Assembly: GCA_021018995.1 (NCBI GenBank)
Contig: JAJIZI010000023.1
Span: 285,269-349,268 of the forward strand
Direction of reading: 5' to 3'
From: Chloranthus sessilifolius
Lineage: Eukaryota; Streptophyta; Magnoliopsida; Chloranthales; Chloranthaceae
Length of the DNA stretch: 64,000 nt
The translations under genes were made by a program, and so were the position numbers. Shown in pieces: positions 21,906-33,975 of this stretch (its first letter is position 1; each line of letters begins with the position of its first letter). The notes beneath the pieces were generated by a model, which saw only the letters and a program-made list of their open reading frames with translations, did no database searches and was not told where the DNA came from.

Positions 21906-23880
21906 CCTAGTCATAGCGGTTGAAAACCACTCTAATGGGGATCAGACAGGATGCTAGCGCGACTTTCAGTCTCAATGCCAAACACAGCCTTTGGAGCCCA
22001 AAATATCATTAATGCTGTAAACCCCTTACGGTATAATGAAAAAAGTGAACTCAAACCTGTCAAATTTAATGGATTGGAAAGAAATATAAATAATTTGTTG
22101 AGCAAAAAGCATTTAAGCTTTCGCACAATAAACTTCAAATAATAACTCGAAATGATGCAGTTGTCATGTAAGATGTTAGGAGATATGGCAAATGTGTTTG
22201 GGTGGTTTGAATCAAAATTTTGGAAAGATTTGAAAGAAAATAAAGGATGTTCTTTGGTGAAAATTGGAAGAACTATTAATCAGTTACAAAGAAACAAAAA
22301 ATCAATTCAAGGGACCACAAGATGAAAATGATAATGATATCAAATGAATTACATGCATGAAGGCATAAGATATTCATTTTGTCCTTAAATCTCTAAACAG
22401 TCATTTAAGAAACTGAAGGAGCATCTTACGAGTATAAAGTGGAGGATGATTTTAATGTCCATGTCATCCTTAAGTTTCTACCCAACCATTTAATTCCCTG
22501 TTTAAAAACATCGATGCCGACTTTTGGGTGAGGAAAAGCAAAAAACAGTAGGAACCATAGTTTGGTAATGGCAGCTTCGACAGGTTCCTGCAAATGCAGT
22601 TTCTAAGGGAAAAATGAGTGAGAATCCGGAAGCAGCAAAAACCGGCTTCCGAATTCCAGCTTTTGCAGGAGTTAAGTCCCAAAAAGGTGGCGAATGTGAG
22701 AGTTAACAAACAGGACCTAAGAAATTGATGAGAGTGCGCTACAATTATGGCGAGCACCATAAGAAAAGAAATTACCAATGAACCAAGAAAAGGGGAACAT
22801 TGGACCAAATGGTGAATTATATTCAAATTGAAGAAAAAAGAGCCATGGGAAAATCAAAGATGGTTGGAACCCAGAAAAAATATTTGACAAAGTGACAGTT
22901 AAAATGTCATTGAAGCTAGAAGATAGGACACTTCAAGAAGGAATGCTATGAATGTTATAGGAAGGAAGAATGGTTCAAAGGACTCTAGCTTGCTTGAGTT
23001 TTGGAAGCAACATTATCGGTAACTAACTAAATTCCATCGTGATGGCTCAACTCTGGAATCACATTACATGTATGAAGGTCTGGACATAGTTTTTGCAGGC
23101 TTCAAAGAGATTCCCCACAAAACTTAGTATATTTACATAGGCACAAAGATAGTTGGTAATTGAAGGTGTCTGGACATGTCCTCTTAAAGTTAAACAAGAC
23201 TTTACATGAAAATTTACTAATAGTGGCATTAATAGAGGAATGAATTTAATGGACAAAATCTATTGTCGGAAAAGAGAGATGAATACATGTACAAAATGAA
23301 TATATATCTACTTTCGGAATAGAACTCTGACGAGAATCTCTCTTATGGTATAGATCTAGACAAATAGGAAAGGAAAGAATTGGGAGTTTGATTAGAGAAT
23401 GAATATTAAATCTCCAATGAGAAGATCATTCGACTTTTGACAAAAAGGCAACGCTGAAAAAATGGCGGAAGGTAGCATCTTGTACGAAGAAGGAAAGATA
23501 TAGATCAAATCCTACATTTACTCCTTTCAAAAAAAAAAAAGAGCCTACAATTAACTCACTCTGGCAGGTTGCAGACCTAATTATTCATAACAAAATGTTA
23601 CCAGGTACACAAGAAAACAGTCACACGAAGAAGAGAGAGATATCTCAGAAAATTGTTTGCTCTATATTGACTATTGAGTTCTGTAAATGTCACTGTATTG
23701 GGTTTTTTCTTGGGATAATTACACATACAGGATTGGGAAGAAAAGAAAAAGTTTCTCAGTAATATACCGAAACTGAAAGTTTCACAAGATCAGGATGCAC
23801 CCTAATTCGGAGTCCTTGAAATCCGTGAATACCATTTTGTACATTTTAGTGAATTGACCGTTATACCCCGTTTTATAAAC
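21906..23880. other. Anonymous AT-rich region
   Basis: No coding frame, repeat or RNA gene could be supported on either strand. The open frames present are short and lack recognisable motifs. Confidence 0.5.
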
Positions 23881-24339
23881 CTTATGTTACAGCCATTTTC
23901 CTTCGTTCCTCCTCCCACCCGCGACCCAAACACGAGAGCCCTTCTTCGGCGGGTGCTTCGGCGAAGTTCTGGAGGAATCTTTTTGCTCCGGTGAAGTACC
24001 AGGAGGAATCTGTTGAAGGTATTTCGCTGGTTCTTACAGGTACGAACTCTCTGATTCATCGCTTTGTTTGGTGCACATGTCACACATTGCTCAACTTGGA
24101 TTATTTTGATATTGGTGGTGTGAATCTTTTTCTTTTGGCCCTGGCTTTGCCTGGTATTACCAACCCTTGTAGAGAGGGTTTATGAGGGGTTTTTGGAGGT
24201 GGGTCTTGGTGATGATTGGTTCGGTTTTTGGAGGTGGGTATTACGAACACAATGGTTCGGTTTAGTTTTTACATGTGTTTTATTCAGTTCTCGGGTTTTT
24301 ATTTCTTATTTTTTTTCCAGTTTCCGGTGAAAGTGAAGC

Positions 24340-24690
24340 AAAATCAGTTCTATTTTGATCAGTAGTGTTCTCCTGTAGCTCAAGTGTTTGACAAAATGTC
24401 GAGGTAAAGTTTTGGGTGGAAGCAAACCAAAATCAGTTATATTTGGATCGATCGGAACCTTACATCTCTACTTAGACAACTAGATTAGTACAAATTAGGG
24501 TTTATCGTTTATGAAAGTGAGAATATTGTCAATTTATTTTTGTTTGATGATGATGCATCAAATTTATTAACATTATAAATACAAAAGTTAAGGAATTGAT
24601 TTTTCAATAAGTGTAAATATGAAATAATTTTTTTTTAGCGTTCTCTTGTAGCTCAAGTGTTTGACAAAATGCCTAGGTAAAGTAATATAA
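24340..24690 (+). repeat. Duplicated exon-like unit (PPR-like peptide AQVFDKM)
   Basis: Two copies of a 40-bp word (GTAGCTCAAGTGTTTGACAA is its core) lie at about 24374-24407 and 24649-24682. In one frame both read VAQVFDKM followed by S/P-R, like the second helix of a pentatricopeptide repeat. Each is followed by AGGTAAAG, a good splice donor; the second is preceded by a T-tract ending in AG. They could be duplicated small exons of a PPR-like gene, but no longer frame is open, so this is only a hint. Confidence 0.3.
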
Positions 24691-25430
24691 CACTATTTTG
24701 ATTATGAATTTGATTTGAGGACTCCTTAATTGCATGATGATAGAGAAGGTTGGAATTTGAATATATAAAATATTTTGGTTATGAATTTGATTGGGATAGT
24801 TATGGTTTTCCATCATTGGTTTAGATTCGGTGCCCAAAGAGCCACATCCAAATCATAAAATTTTCAAGAGATTGGCTCAGGTTACCTAACAATCCACTTA
24901 GTCCAAGTGATTATATATCATGTGAAATTCACTTAGCCCAAAAAAATATACCCATCAGATGATCAACTTCATCCAATCTAAGCACTTCAATCTATACCCT
25001 ACATTTAAATTTGAACAAATCTATAATAAAGAGCCCGAATTGGATGAGTAAAATCCATTGATTTTGATGGATATTGATTTTATGCTAAAATCATATCACA
25101 TGATGATTTACAACTTAAATGTCTTGGATTAGTTAAGAATGTAGGCCTATTGGTAAAACAAGGTCATCAGATCATCATTAGTAGGGCTGACCAAAAGCTG
25201 GAGCCAATAAAGGGTAACCTATGGGTAATCAAAAGGCCAAGAGGGATCACCCTAGTGGGTTTCCTGCTAATGAGTCAAGGAACAAATTGCCTTTTGATCC
25301 ATAAGGGTTTGTCGATAGTATTTCTAATATGCCTAGCTTATACTCTATAAAAGTCTATAGAATAGTATAGCGATAAGTACATAGTGCCGCACATTGGGGA
25401 AATTTCTAGCATTTGTGAGAGTTTTTATAT
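24691..25430. other. Anonymous AT-rich region
   Basis: Nothing recognisable was found; no frame above 70 codons with a motif. Confidence 0.5.
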
Positions 25431-25433
25431 GGT

Positions 25434-25940
25434 CTGGGTTTTTTTGGATTTGGATGGGTTTTTTTTTGGCATGGGATTTTTCCTGATGATTTTTCCCCTC
25501 ATCAATTCTGATGAATTTTTGTGCTTTTTAGGTTTTGATGGGCTTTTCTGAATTTTTTTAGGGTTTGACATTTTTTTTTTGACAGTTATCTTCTCCAAAA
25601 AAGAAAAAAAAAACTAGGCTTTATCTCTTCCTTCTTCTCAAGTAATCTCTCAACCCATGGAGATTCTGTCATTTTCTATTTTAGAATTTTTTATGAGCTT
25701 TTTCCTTATTTGGATGGGTTTTTTTATTTTGGTCTGGGTTTTTCCCTGCTGAATTTTTTCCTCATCATTTCTGATGAGCTTTTGTGATTTTTTATGGTTT
25801 TTGTGGTTTTTCCTGATGAATTTTTTTTCCCGATTTTGATTTTTTTTATGATTTATTTTTATATCAATTTCGATGGGGTTTTCTTGAATTTTTTTAGGTT
25901 TGAAATTTTTTTTTTTGCAAGTTTTCTTCTCCAAAAAAAG
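25434..25940. repeat. T-rich direct duplication
   Basis: Two T-rich blocks of about 170-230 bp (25434-25604 and 25708-25938) share words in the same order: TTGGATGGGTTTTTT, TTTTCCTGATGA, TGATGAGCTTTTGTG-like, TTGAATTTTTTTAGG and TTCTTCTCCAAAAAA. This is an old tandem duplication. On the minus strand it gives a lysine-rich frame that I consider compositional. Confidence 0.55.
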
Positions 25941-26049
25941 ACAAAGTAACTATGTTTTTTTGGGTCAGCCATAAGCATAAATTATGATCTGGTAATGAAC
26001 TTGTTGCCCTTAGGGTTGTGACATCATCACTCACATAATCCCCCCAAGT

Positions 26050-26168
26050 TAAGGGAAGAGGATTTTTATTTTTTTTCATTTTTATTTTTTTTATGGATAA
26101 GCTGGGCTTGAACCCGTGACCTTGAGGTTGCAATATTGTCAACCTTCCATTTTGCTACAAGCCCAAGC
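26050..26168 (-). mobile_element. tRNA-derived SINE (minus strand)
   Basis: On the minus strand an A box TAGCAAAATGG (26147-26157, exact match to TRGYNNANNGG) and a B box GTTCAAGCC (26105-26113, exact match to GWTCRANNC) are spaced as in tRNA genes. The sequence then runs into an A-rich tail (AAAAATGAAAAAAAATAAAAA, plus coordinates about 26065-26093). The body is not a foldable intact tRNA, so a SINE remnant is the best reading. Confidence 0.6.
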
Positions 26169-27652
26169 CCAGGGAAGATGATTAGTTAAAAGGGAGAATG
26201 TGACTGTTGAAGGTTTTGTGGGACTTCTGAAGATTAGTTGAGGAATCCGGTGGATTGGCGATAATGATAGAAGGAAATAAGAATAATAATTAAATAATAG
26301 GAGATTTACTGATGGATTTAATAGAGATGGGATAGAGGGATAGGAAAACAATAAAATAAATAAAAGGACATAGAGTGGACCATTTTAACACAAGGTTTTA
26401 GATAATATTTCCTACAAAAGTAACTGTAATTGGGACTTACATTGTTTTAAAAGAAGAGGAGACGCGTGAGACTTACGTATTGTTTTAGAAGAAAGATTGA
26501 ATTCCTTGGATGAAAAGGAGAAAAAGATTGAATTCCTATAAGCACTGCACAACACCGATGCATGATTGTTGGGAATAGTAGACAAGAGTTCCTTCACTCA
26601 TATGGACGTGTGTGGGCACAAAGTTAGTCCAGCACCTACGCTTGGCCTCTTGGAATATGAGTCCATTGATTGGAAAGAGCACTGAATTGATGAATACTAT
26701 GAGAATGATAAGTACTGCTTGCTGACAAGAGACATAGTGGCAGGGGGAGAAGACTAGAGACTTAGGGGATGAGTTTTAGCTCTGCTACTAAAGAAAGAGT
26801 AGCTCTAACAAGAAGGATTTTGAGGTGGGCATCTGGTGTTAGATAAAAAGAAGAATATTGCAAAGAAGAAGAAAATTCAGAATTTAATAAAGACACCTTG
26901 ATTCTGCAAATATCAGAAATTATTCAGGTTTTGGGCAAGTGTCAGAATTGATTCTCCAAGTGTCAGAATCCTACCTTCCTCATTTCAACAAAATAACTAG
27001 CAAATAGAGATAGAATGGTACACCAATTAAGGGTTCGAAAACCCCAGAAGAGAGAACTCAAGTTTCACCAAAATCAAACTTTTATTCACTAAAAATAAAT
27101 TCTGTTTTACCGCAGTTTATAAAGCATAAAATCCTATGGCTAATTGGGAAAGAAAGACTTCTAATAACAATTAAACTCCTAATCTTGATACTAATAGCCG
27201 ATAGCTAGAAACTAAAATATTATCTTCAGTCAAATGTGAAAGACAAATACGTCCCAAATGCCCATTCGCATGCCCTTGAAATCTTGTGTTCTCTTTTTCA
27301 TTTCAGATTCCTCCTTTTCTCTCACATGCCTGTGAGGATCCCATTTTCCATCATGCTAGAGTTTTAGATAAACTAGGAAACTAGCCTTTAGCTTATGTAG
27401 AGAATGAATATAGCAAATTATATTTTAGGAACCAAATTTTCACTGGGAAATTTTACAGGGACAGGCTAATTGCAATCCAAGCATTCTTGCCCCTTTATGA
27501 AGCATCATGCGACCCTAAGTTGTCAGGTAATAACTTAAACGTAGGTCATCACATAAACCACTTAAAGATCACGTGTCTTCTTACTAATTTGGGCCTTGAA
27601 GTCTGATTATTATGGACCATAATGCGCGCCATTTAGAACAGGTCCTTGATGG

Positions 27653-27656
<4 letters not shown>
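26169..27656. other. Anonymous region
   Basis: No coding frame, repeat or RNA gene was recognised on either strand. Confidence 0.5.

Positions 27657-27706
<50 letters not shown>
27657..27706. repeat. (TA)n microsatellite
   Basis: About 25 uninterrupted TA units. Confidence 0.97.
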
Positions 27707-27707
<1 letters not shown>

Positions 27708-28494
27708 TTTTATCTATTTATTTATTTATTTTAAATTTTGGGTAAAGATAATTAATCCCCATAAGTGATTTCTAAGATTTACCAAACATATTAGGGGTGT
27801 CAAAAGCTTAGTTAGTTTGGCTCAAAGTCACCAAATTAGCCGATTTTTTTAAAAATTAGCGAATAAATTGCATATTTGATGTTTTGCAAATTAACCGCGA
27901 ATCTTTCAAAATTCATGTGTTTTTATGCAAAATTCACAATTTTTTTTCAATAAATAGTGATTTGTATATTTGTACTCTTTAATTTTCTTTCTTTATTTGT
28001 ATATTTTTTCCTCCGAACTTTCTGAATTTACTCAGATTTTTTTGAATTTTAACCTCGCAGTCCTTGTTAATTTATTGCCGAACCCCCATTGGTGACTATA
28101 GTTAGGCCAATTTCTCATCCCAAACCATTCAAGTGGAATAATCAGCTAAAAAATTTAGAATTACTGATACGTAAATGCTCTCATTTGAGTAGACTTCAAT
28201 AATTTGAGTTCCAAGTAATTTGTAGTGTCCATGTAATATCCATACTGCCTTTTGTGGTTGTAGATGGGAGGAGTTTTGGTAGATGTATCATTGGAAAAAG
28301 CTGACTTTTATCTTGAAACAACTCTAGAAATAAGGTGTCTTGATTAAATAGTTGATTTCAGTGAGCAATTGGGTCTTCATTCTTTTGAAGATAGGCCTTT
28401 GGCAATTTTCAAGATCGAGCGAATAAGAAGGAATCACAGGCAGGCTACATGGTATGCACATGCATTATCTCCTGTTGAATAATGAAGCTCCAGC

Positions 28495-28499
<5 letters not shown>

Positions 28500-28533
<34 letters not shown>
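28500..28533. repeat. (TA)n microsatellite
   Basis: About 17 TA units. The following 200 bp has an open frame of no recognisable content. Confidence 0.95.
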
Positions 28534-28535
<2 letters not shown>

Positions 28536-30042
28536 CAATTTAGTCTTCTCATCTGCAAGCGGTTCGATACGAAAAAATTTGGAACAAAAGGATCAGAACT
28601 CGCTAATAGAAAAGGAGAGAAAAACAAAGCAATGCCAACAGTGGATTCACTCCGCTGTTCATCGATAGACGAAGCTCTCTCTTTTTCATCTCATTTTTTT
28701 ATCTCGTGGCAGATGCAATAAAAGATGAGTCCTTTTTCGAACCACGGGACTAGCACCTGAAGCAAATTTAGCGATAACACAATATTCTCAGCTATGGAGC
28801 GAACTTCTACAGGAATATTGCTTCTTTTACTTAGGATTTTGTTTTTTTAGATATTTTCTATTAAGAAATGATCGTGTTGTTTGATATTGATAGATGAAAT
28901 TTTGAACTTTTTTTTAGAAGTTTTGAGTTCTTGAAAAGGTAACGTTCAGAACGAATTGTACATGATGTGATCATTTATATATAAAATCTAAGTGGGCAGG
29001 CATATTAAGCACTGATACTTAATTACCAACCGTATAAATGTAGTTTAAACAATGTCTATTGTTGCAAATAGTTTAAGCAGAGCTAATATTTATTGGACAT
29101 GTGTCAAGTGAAATACCATCAAAGCCGTCTGATTTGAAGCTCATGATATAAAAATCTTTGCTTTCAATGACATCATCATCTGATTCAGCACAATCAAAAC
29201 CTATCATATAAGAGTCATATATCCTCTTTTTTTTTTTAAGTCTTATATTATATTAAATAATCAAAGAAGTCTGATGGATAAGAAGATACAGATGATGGGC
29301 GAACTTGATCTTACACTCTTAGACCTCGTTCGGTAGCCCAAAGTACTCAGAATCTGGGCAGATTCTGGGTTTTTTTCCAAAATCTGAGCAAAGCCCACGT
29401 TCGACAGCGTTTTTTGCTAAGCGGGATTCTGAGTATTTTCCGGCAGAAGGCGACGTTTGGTCGTCCGACCAAACCGCTCGGATTAGCTCAGATTCTGAGC
29501 TCAGAATCTGGGTTGGTGAAGTATACTCGTCATTCTCTATGCAGCTGATCAAAACTCATTTGTAGTCACACGCATTAGCTTCTTTGAAGCTAGAGCTTAA
29601 ATCTTCCCCAACCATCCATGGCGATAGGTAGGGCGGCTGGATTAAAAACACACCTCCTACATCTCGCTCGATTCACTTTGCGGATTGCATTCACATGGCT
29701 GATTGGAGAGCCATTTAAACCATCTGCTCAATCCAAGAGGGCACTGCTCAACCATTTGCAGAGATTCAAATGTACTTCATTTGAACTGGAAGGCCACTGG
29801 TTCTTGAGCGTTGAAAATCTGGTAGGGGCCAATGCTCATGGTGAGACACGTGTCCCATAGCTTCAACGAGAAGGTTGAGTGAGAATTGAATGGAGCTCCT
29901 TGGGGGGCATTGAAGGCTATAAAATGCTCCCTTGCCTCCCTTGAACCCATCTCGCATTTGCATTCCAAGGCAAAGAAGGTGCTTGAATTAAGGCCAAGGT
30001 GAATTTCTTTGCTTAAATTTTTTTTTTTTGTGGAATTGCTCG
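28534..30042. other. Region without recognised gene
   Basis: 29320-29530 has repeated GATTCTG / CAGAATC words around GCCCAAAGTACTCAG and begins with CCTCGTTCGG, reminiscent of hAT-type MITE ends, but a second end was not found. 29928-29936 contains TATAAAATG, a possible TATA box without a visible gene downstream. Confidence 0.4.
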
Positions 30043-30122
30043 ATTTTGAGTCTCTCTTGCTCGTTTCCACTACCCATCTCGGCATTTTGAGTCTCTCTTG
30101 CTCGATTTTGAGTCTCTCTTGT
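30043..30122. repeat. Short tandem repeat ATTTTGAGTCTCTCTTGCTCG
   Basis: Three copies of a 21-bp word (GATTTTGAGTCTCTCTTGCT core) occur at about 30042, 30083 and 30102. Confidence 0.75.
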
Positions 30123-30246
30123 ACGTTATAGCACTCGTCAATCTTAGCAAGTGCATGCCCAATTTTTTCCAAAAGAAGCATGCCAATAGGAGGAAGTACA
30201 ATTTGACCTCTTACTAATTTGGTCTTTAGCTATAATGGCAATGGTT

Positions 30247-30870
30247 CATGACCAACATTTAAACACCAAAATAGGGTGTCAATGATCTCACACCATTAAA
30301 ATTAGACTTTCTATCTCACCCCATTGAAGTGTCATTTATCATATGCCATGTTGCACACATCTGTGATCACCGTCTATTTTAAAGTAGGAATATGGATGGA
30401 AATTTTGGTGAAATCGAAGATTTCCACCAAACGCATTGGTTTTAGGCATGCAAACGAAACCGACAAACCAAAATTTCGGTAGGAGGCGTATGATGGGGAA
30501 ATTTCAATTGAAATTCATATTATCAACCAAAATTTCGGTTCAAATTTTCGGTTCCCGATCATGGTAAACCGAAAATCGAACCCAATATTTTGATCTTTGG
30601 TAGGGATCTATAATTAGAACATGTTTGAGCCCAAAGAAACATGCTTCTAAGTAGATGTGAACCATCCGGTTGATGAATTTTAATATCAACCATTAATACT
30701 GAAAACAACGGTTGATACTATAATCGATACAAAAGATGGCTTAAATCTCCCTAAAACACCGTTTTTGGTCCTATAGCACTTCAAGCTATGATTGATCACT
30801 TTGATGATCTTACACCATTCATGATATAAGATCATCTAAACACCATTTTTGTGTTTAAATGATGATCATG
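30247..30870. mobile_element. MITE with TTTAAACACC terminal repeats, carrying an insertion
   Basis: Ends are inverted repeats starting CATGACCAACATTTAAAC on the left and the complement of CATGATCATCATTTAAAC on the right. The interior matches the MITE at 62475-62865 except for about 230 bp between roughly 30378 and 30605, which is CCGAAATTT-rich and looks like a separate repeat inserted into it. Confidence 0.75.
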
Positions 30871-31040
30871 ACTTAGGAGTACTGTCAGGTCCTTAACAAT
30901 AATATATGCACACTCCCCAGAGGTAATTTTGGATGGTTCTATATTGCAATATGTTTCAATACCCTAATGCATTATTTCCTAAAAAAAATAAAAAATTGAT
31001 CCACAGTGGACATATAGTTGACATCTTGCTTTGACTTTTC

Positions 31041-31168
31041 ATGTTCAACCACATCTACAGCCTGTGGAAATAGGAGAATCTTGACTGCACTTCTTCCAAT
31101 GAAAATTAATAACATGAAAGTCAAGATTCTCCCACATCCAAAGTCTAGAGATGTGGTTGAACTTGAAA
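31041..31168. mobile_element. MITE hairpin with AGAATCTTGACT core
   Basis: Arms at 31043-31088 and 31117-31167 form an imperfect hairpin; outer words GTTCAACCACATCT and AGATGTGGTTGAAC pair exactly. The 25-bp segment 31066-31090 is identical to the reverse complement of 46588-46612 in another MITE. A shorter direct repeat of GGTCTAGAGATGTGG follows at about 31178. Confidence 0.7.
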
Positions 31169-31269
31169 TCCAGACCAAGGTCTAGAGATGTGGTAGAACT
31201 AGCAATGCTTGCGTAAAGACCAAAGACTACTTGTTTATCAAATAAACTGCACTAAAACCCATCGGCTCG

Positions 31270-33165
31270 TTAAGTAGTGAAAATACCATTTTCACCCCTA
31301 AACATGAGCCTTGAAAGACCCTTGAGAGGACTAAATAAGTGCTTTAGTGTGCTAACCAAAACCAAAAGACAGGTCCAAATCCGCGGCCTAAAATGATCAA
31401 AAGTCGACAATTCATGTCAAGCTAAAAAATGGAGTGAAGAAATAGCCTCAAAGAAGTGGTTAAAAACGACTGAAAAGAAGAAGCAAAGACTGAAGAAGAA
31501 AAAGGATCCATTCAAGAAGAAGAATGGAAGCTAAAGCTCAAGCAAAGCATCTCTTCAATTCGCAAAGAACCCGATTACGGCGAGCAGGAGGAATAAACTA
31601 CAAATAGAACATTGAGCGTAACAAAGTCCTTTGCGAAAAGAAGAAAAGGCTATTCGAGCAGAACAAAGTCCTTTGCGAAAAGAAGAAAAGGCTATTCGAG
31701 CAGAACAAAGTTCTTTGCGAAAAGGCTTTAAGCCAAAGTTCTTTGCGAAAAGGCTTCAAGCCAAAGTTCTTTGTGAAAAGGCTTTACGAAGCCAAAGTTC
31801 TTTGAAAAGGCTTTACAAGCCAAAGTTCTTTCTTGAAAAGGCCCTTAAACGAGAAAGCGGCGTTTTGGAAATTACGACTCGTTCAAAGGGTATTTTAGGA
31901 ATCGTGCAGCGCCCCAATGCAATTAAAGAACAAGGAACATTCTCGGAAGATGTGGCGCGATCCGAAGGCATATTCTACCCCATGTGGGCGCTCGAAATTT
32001 GAATTACTTGGCGGGAACTTCTAGAAGCTCAAAACAGATTTTTGAATTCTATAATGAATTGATGCTTCTAAGCGCTGATTGGTGAACGGATCGAGCATTT
32101 TCATTGGCGAACAGTCTGGATCCCGTGCTCAACTCTCATTGGGCAATCGGATCGAGCACTCTGATTAGGTTAATTGACCATGTGCGGGATGGAAGGAAAG
32201 CTATAAATAGAGAGCCATTTGCCCAATTGGGGCATCCATTTTGAGTTTCATTTCTATTTCCTCCTTCCGGTCCGGATAGTCTATCCGTCACTCTCTGTAA
32301 TAGCTTCTTTTGTTTTGCTTTTGAGAGTTGTTGAGAGTGATTTGTAACTCAAGGAGATCGGATTCAAGATCGCTCGAGGGCTTTCTAAAGCCGTGCTCAG
32401 TAATTGTAAGATTGAATTTAAAAGGTTCTTTGAAGCTGTGTTTCTCCATTGGATTCATGTCAAGGGTTCTTATTGATCACCTTAGTGCATTAGACTCCTT
32501 TAGATTCACTACTTTGCATGCAATTTCCTTGATTCATTACCCCGCATTTAATTAGCGTTGGTAACCTAGTTCGACAAAGACTTGCGATGATGATTCATGT
32601 TCAATTGAGGAAAGGTCAACAACTATTGGATGATCTGTGACCATTTAAGTGATGAGATCATAACCATAAGTCTAAAACCCTTCACGAATTGATTTATTTC
32701 TCTTACATCTGCTACCGGTAGCCGGATGAAGATTGAATCAACTCTGTTTAGTTGCAGATTCTCCATTAAAATTCAAAAGCGAAATCACAGAAAGTTATTA
32801 CTTCTCCATTTGTTTTATTTCAAACACTTTCCCAACTCGGATCTGGATCATTTAGTTAAATCTTTTCTTTATTTGTTTTTAGTTAAACGTGACAAAACCA
32901 AACACTCTTTCTTTATCTGCTTTCTTGATAAATATGAGCCAGATCCGTAGCAGATCCGAGGTCTATCTCCTATTTCGCACAAATTCTCGTGGACGATCTT
33001 TAATATACTCACTTTTAAAACTTGCTACAATTGGCTCGATCTTGCGTGCTATTGTTAGCCTTCAATGTCTTGATATCTATTTCCTAATTTAAAATTATGT
33101 AACTTAATATTCATTAATTCGTCATTCAAAACACACATAAATTAGGCACATGTTAGGCAACAACA
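31270..33165 (+). repeat. Solo LTR of the non-coding element family
   Basis: Colinear with the LTRs at 148-1929 and 6234-8084, from TTAAGTAGTGAAAATACC to GGCAACAACA, with the TATA box at 32202-32209. No internal region follows on either side. The first bases differ from the TGATAAG of the other copies. No clear TSD is visible. U3 tandem repeats are different here: two copies of a 45-bp unit (31625-31708) and then about five units around CAAAGTTCTTTGCGAAAAGG (31708-31840). Confidence 0.85.
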
Positions 33166-33851
33166 GCAACATCCACAATTTATCTAGAATCACAACAGAA
33201 AAAAAATCAATGAGTACTTCAAACCATCTTAAAGGTATTCTCACCTTATCTGATCAGTTCTCGTTGATCAAAGTATAAACATATGCAAATTCTACAATTG
33301 TTTTACAAGTCATATTGAGCCCAATTTAAAATCATATTTGATTACAGTACAAATCCGATACAATGTAATGCGTTAAGGACCTCTTTTGTCTTCACAGGAT
33401 AATCTCATTCCCTCCATCTCCCCTCTCGAGCCATGACAATAACAAGCTCGATGGCAATGACTTCAAAGCTACTCTTCCCATACCCATCAAAAGTAGTAGC
33501 GAGCACCACATCACTTAGAGCTTGTAGCCGCTTCTTACTTCATCAAGGCAATCGTGAAGATCCTTCAACTCATCTCAGATTCGAAATTCATGGCACAAAT
33601 GCATAAATGAGATCTTAGCCGTACAATGTATAGCGAGATAAGGAGATGACAATAGTTTCAACGGTAAAAAAAGGCGTTAAGATGTTCTTTCAATCGATGG
33701 ATCAAACAAAGCTAATGATGTTATAATTGGGGAAGCGATTAAGATCACTCGCTTAAATCAAATGGTGACGGAAAATCTCACCAATTACGTTTACTAAAGG
33801 TTGTAAAAGATGTTTTCTCGACATGTATATACAAATAAAGAGATAATGGTT
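33166..33851. other. Anonymous region
   Basis: Nothing recognisable on either strand. Confidence 0.5.
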
Positions 33852-33975
33852 TCGACCGCCATTTAAACACCGTAAATGGTGTTTAAATGATCTTACACCA
33901 TTAAAGTTAAAACTTTTAATCTCATTCCATTGAAGTGTGATTATCATTATGCCATGTGAAGAAAATCGATCAATT
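33852..33975. mobile_element. Truncated MITE of the TTTAAACACC family
   Basis: Left terminus only: CATTTAAACACCGTAAATGG then GTTTAAATGATCTTACACC and AAGTGTGATTATCATTATGC match the left 125 bp of the element at 62475-62865. The right half is missing. Confidence 0.75.

Noticed and set aside
23880-24185. Gene start with GC-rich leader
   Set aside because: Composition is suggestive, but no frame continues and the splice-like signals do not assemble a protein.
25650-25934. Lysine-rich minus-strand frame of 94 codons
   Set aside because: It is the complement of a T-rich duplicated block, with no motif or splice context.
26100-26165. tRNA gene on the minus strand
   Set aside because: Both boxes match, but the acceptor and anticodon stems do not pair convincingly and an A-rich tail follows.
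29618-30181. Host gene near a TATAAAATG box
   Set aside because: Overlapping frames on both strands are short and contain simple repeats; no domain recognised.
31631-32002. Open frame of 123 codons with repeated LRKEEKAIRAEQS
   Set aside because: It is a reading of the U3 tandem repeats in the solo LTR; the other LTR copies do not keep the frame.
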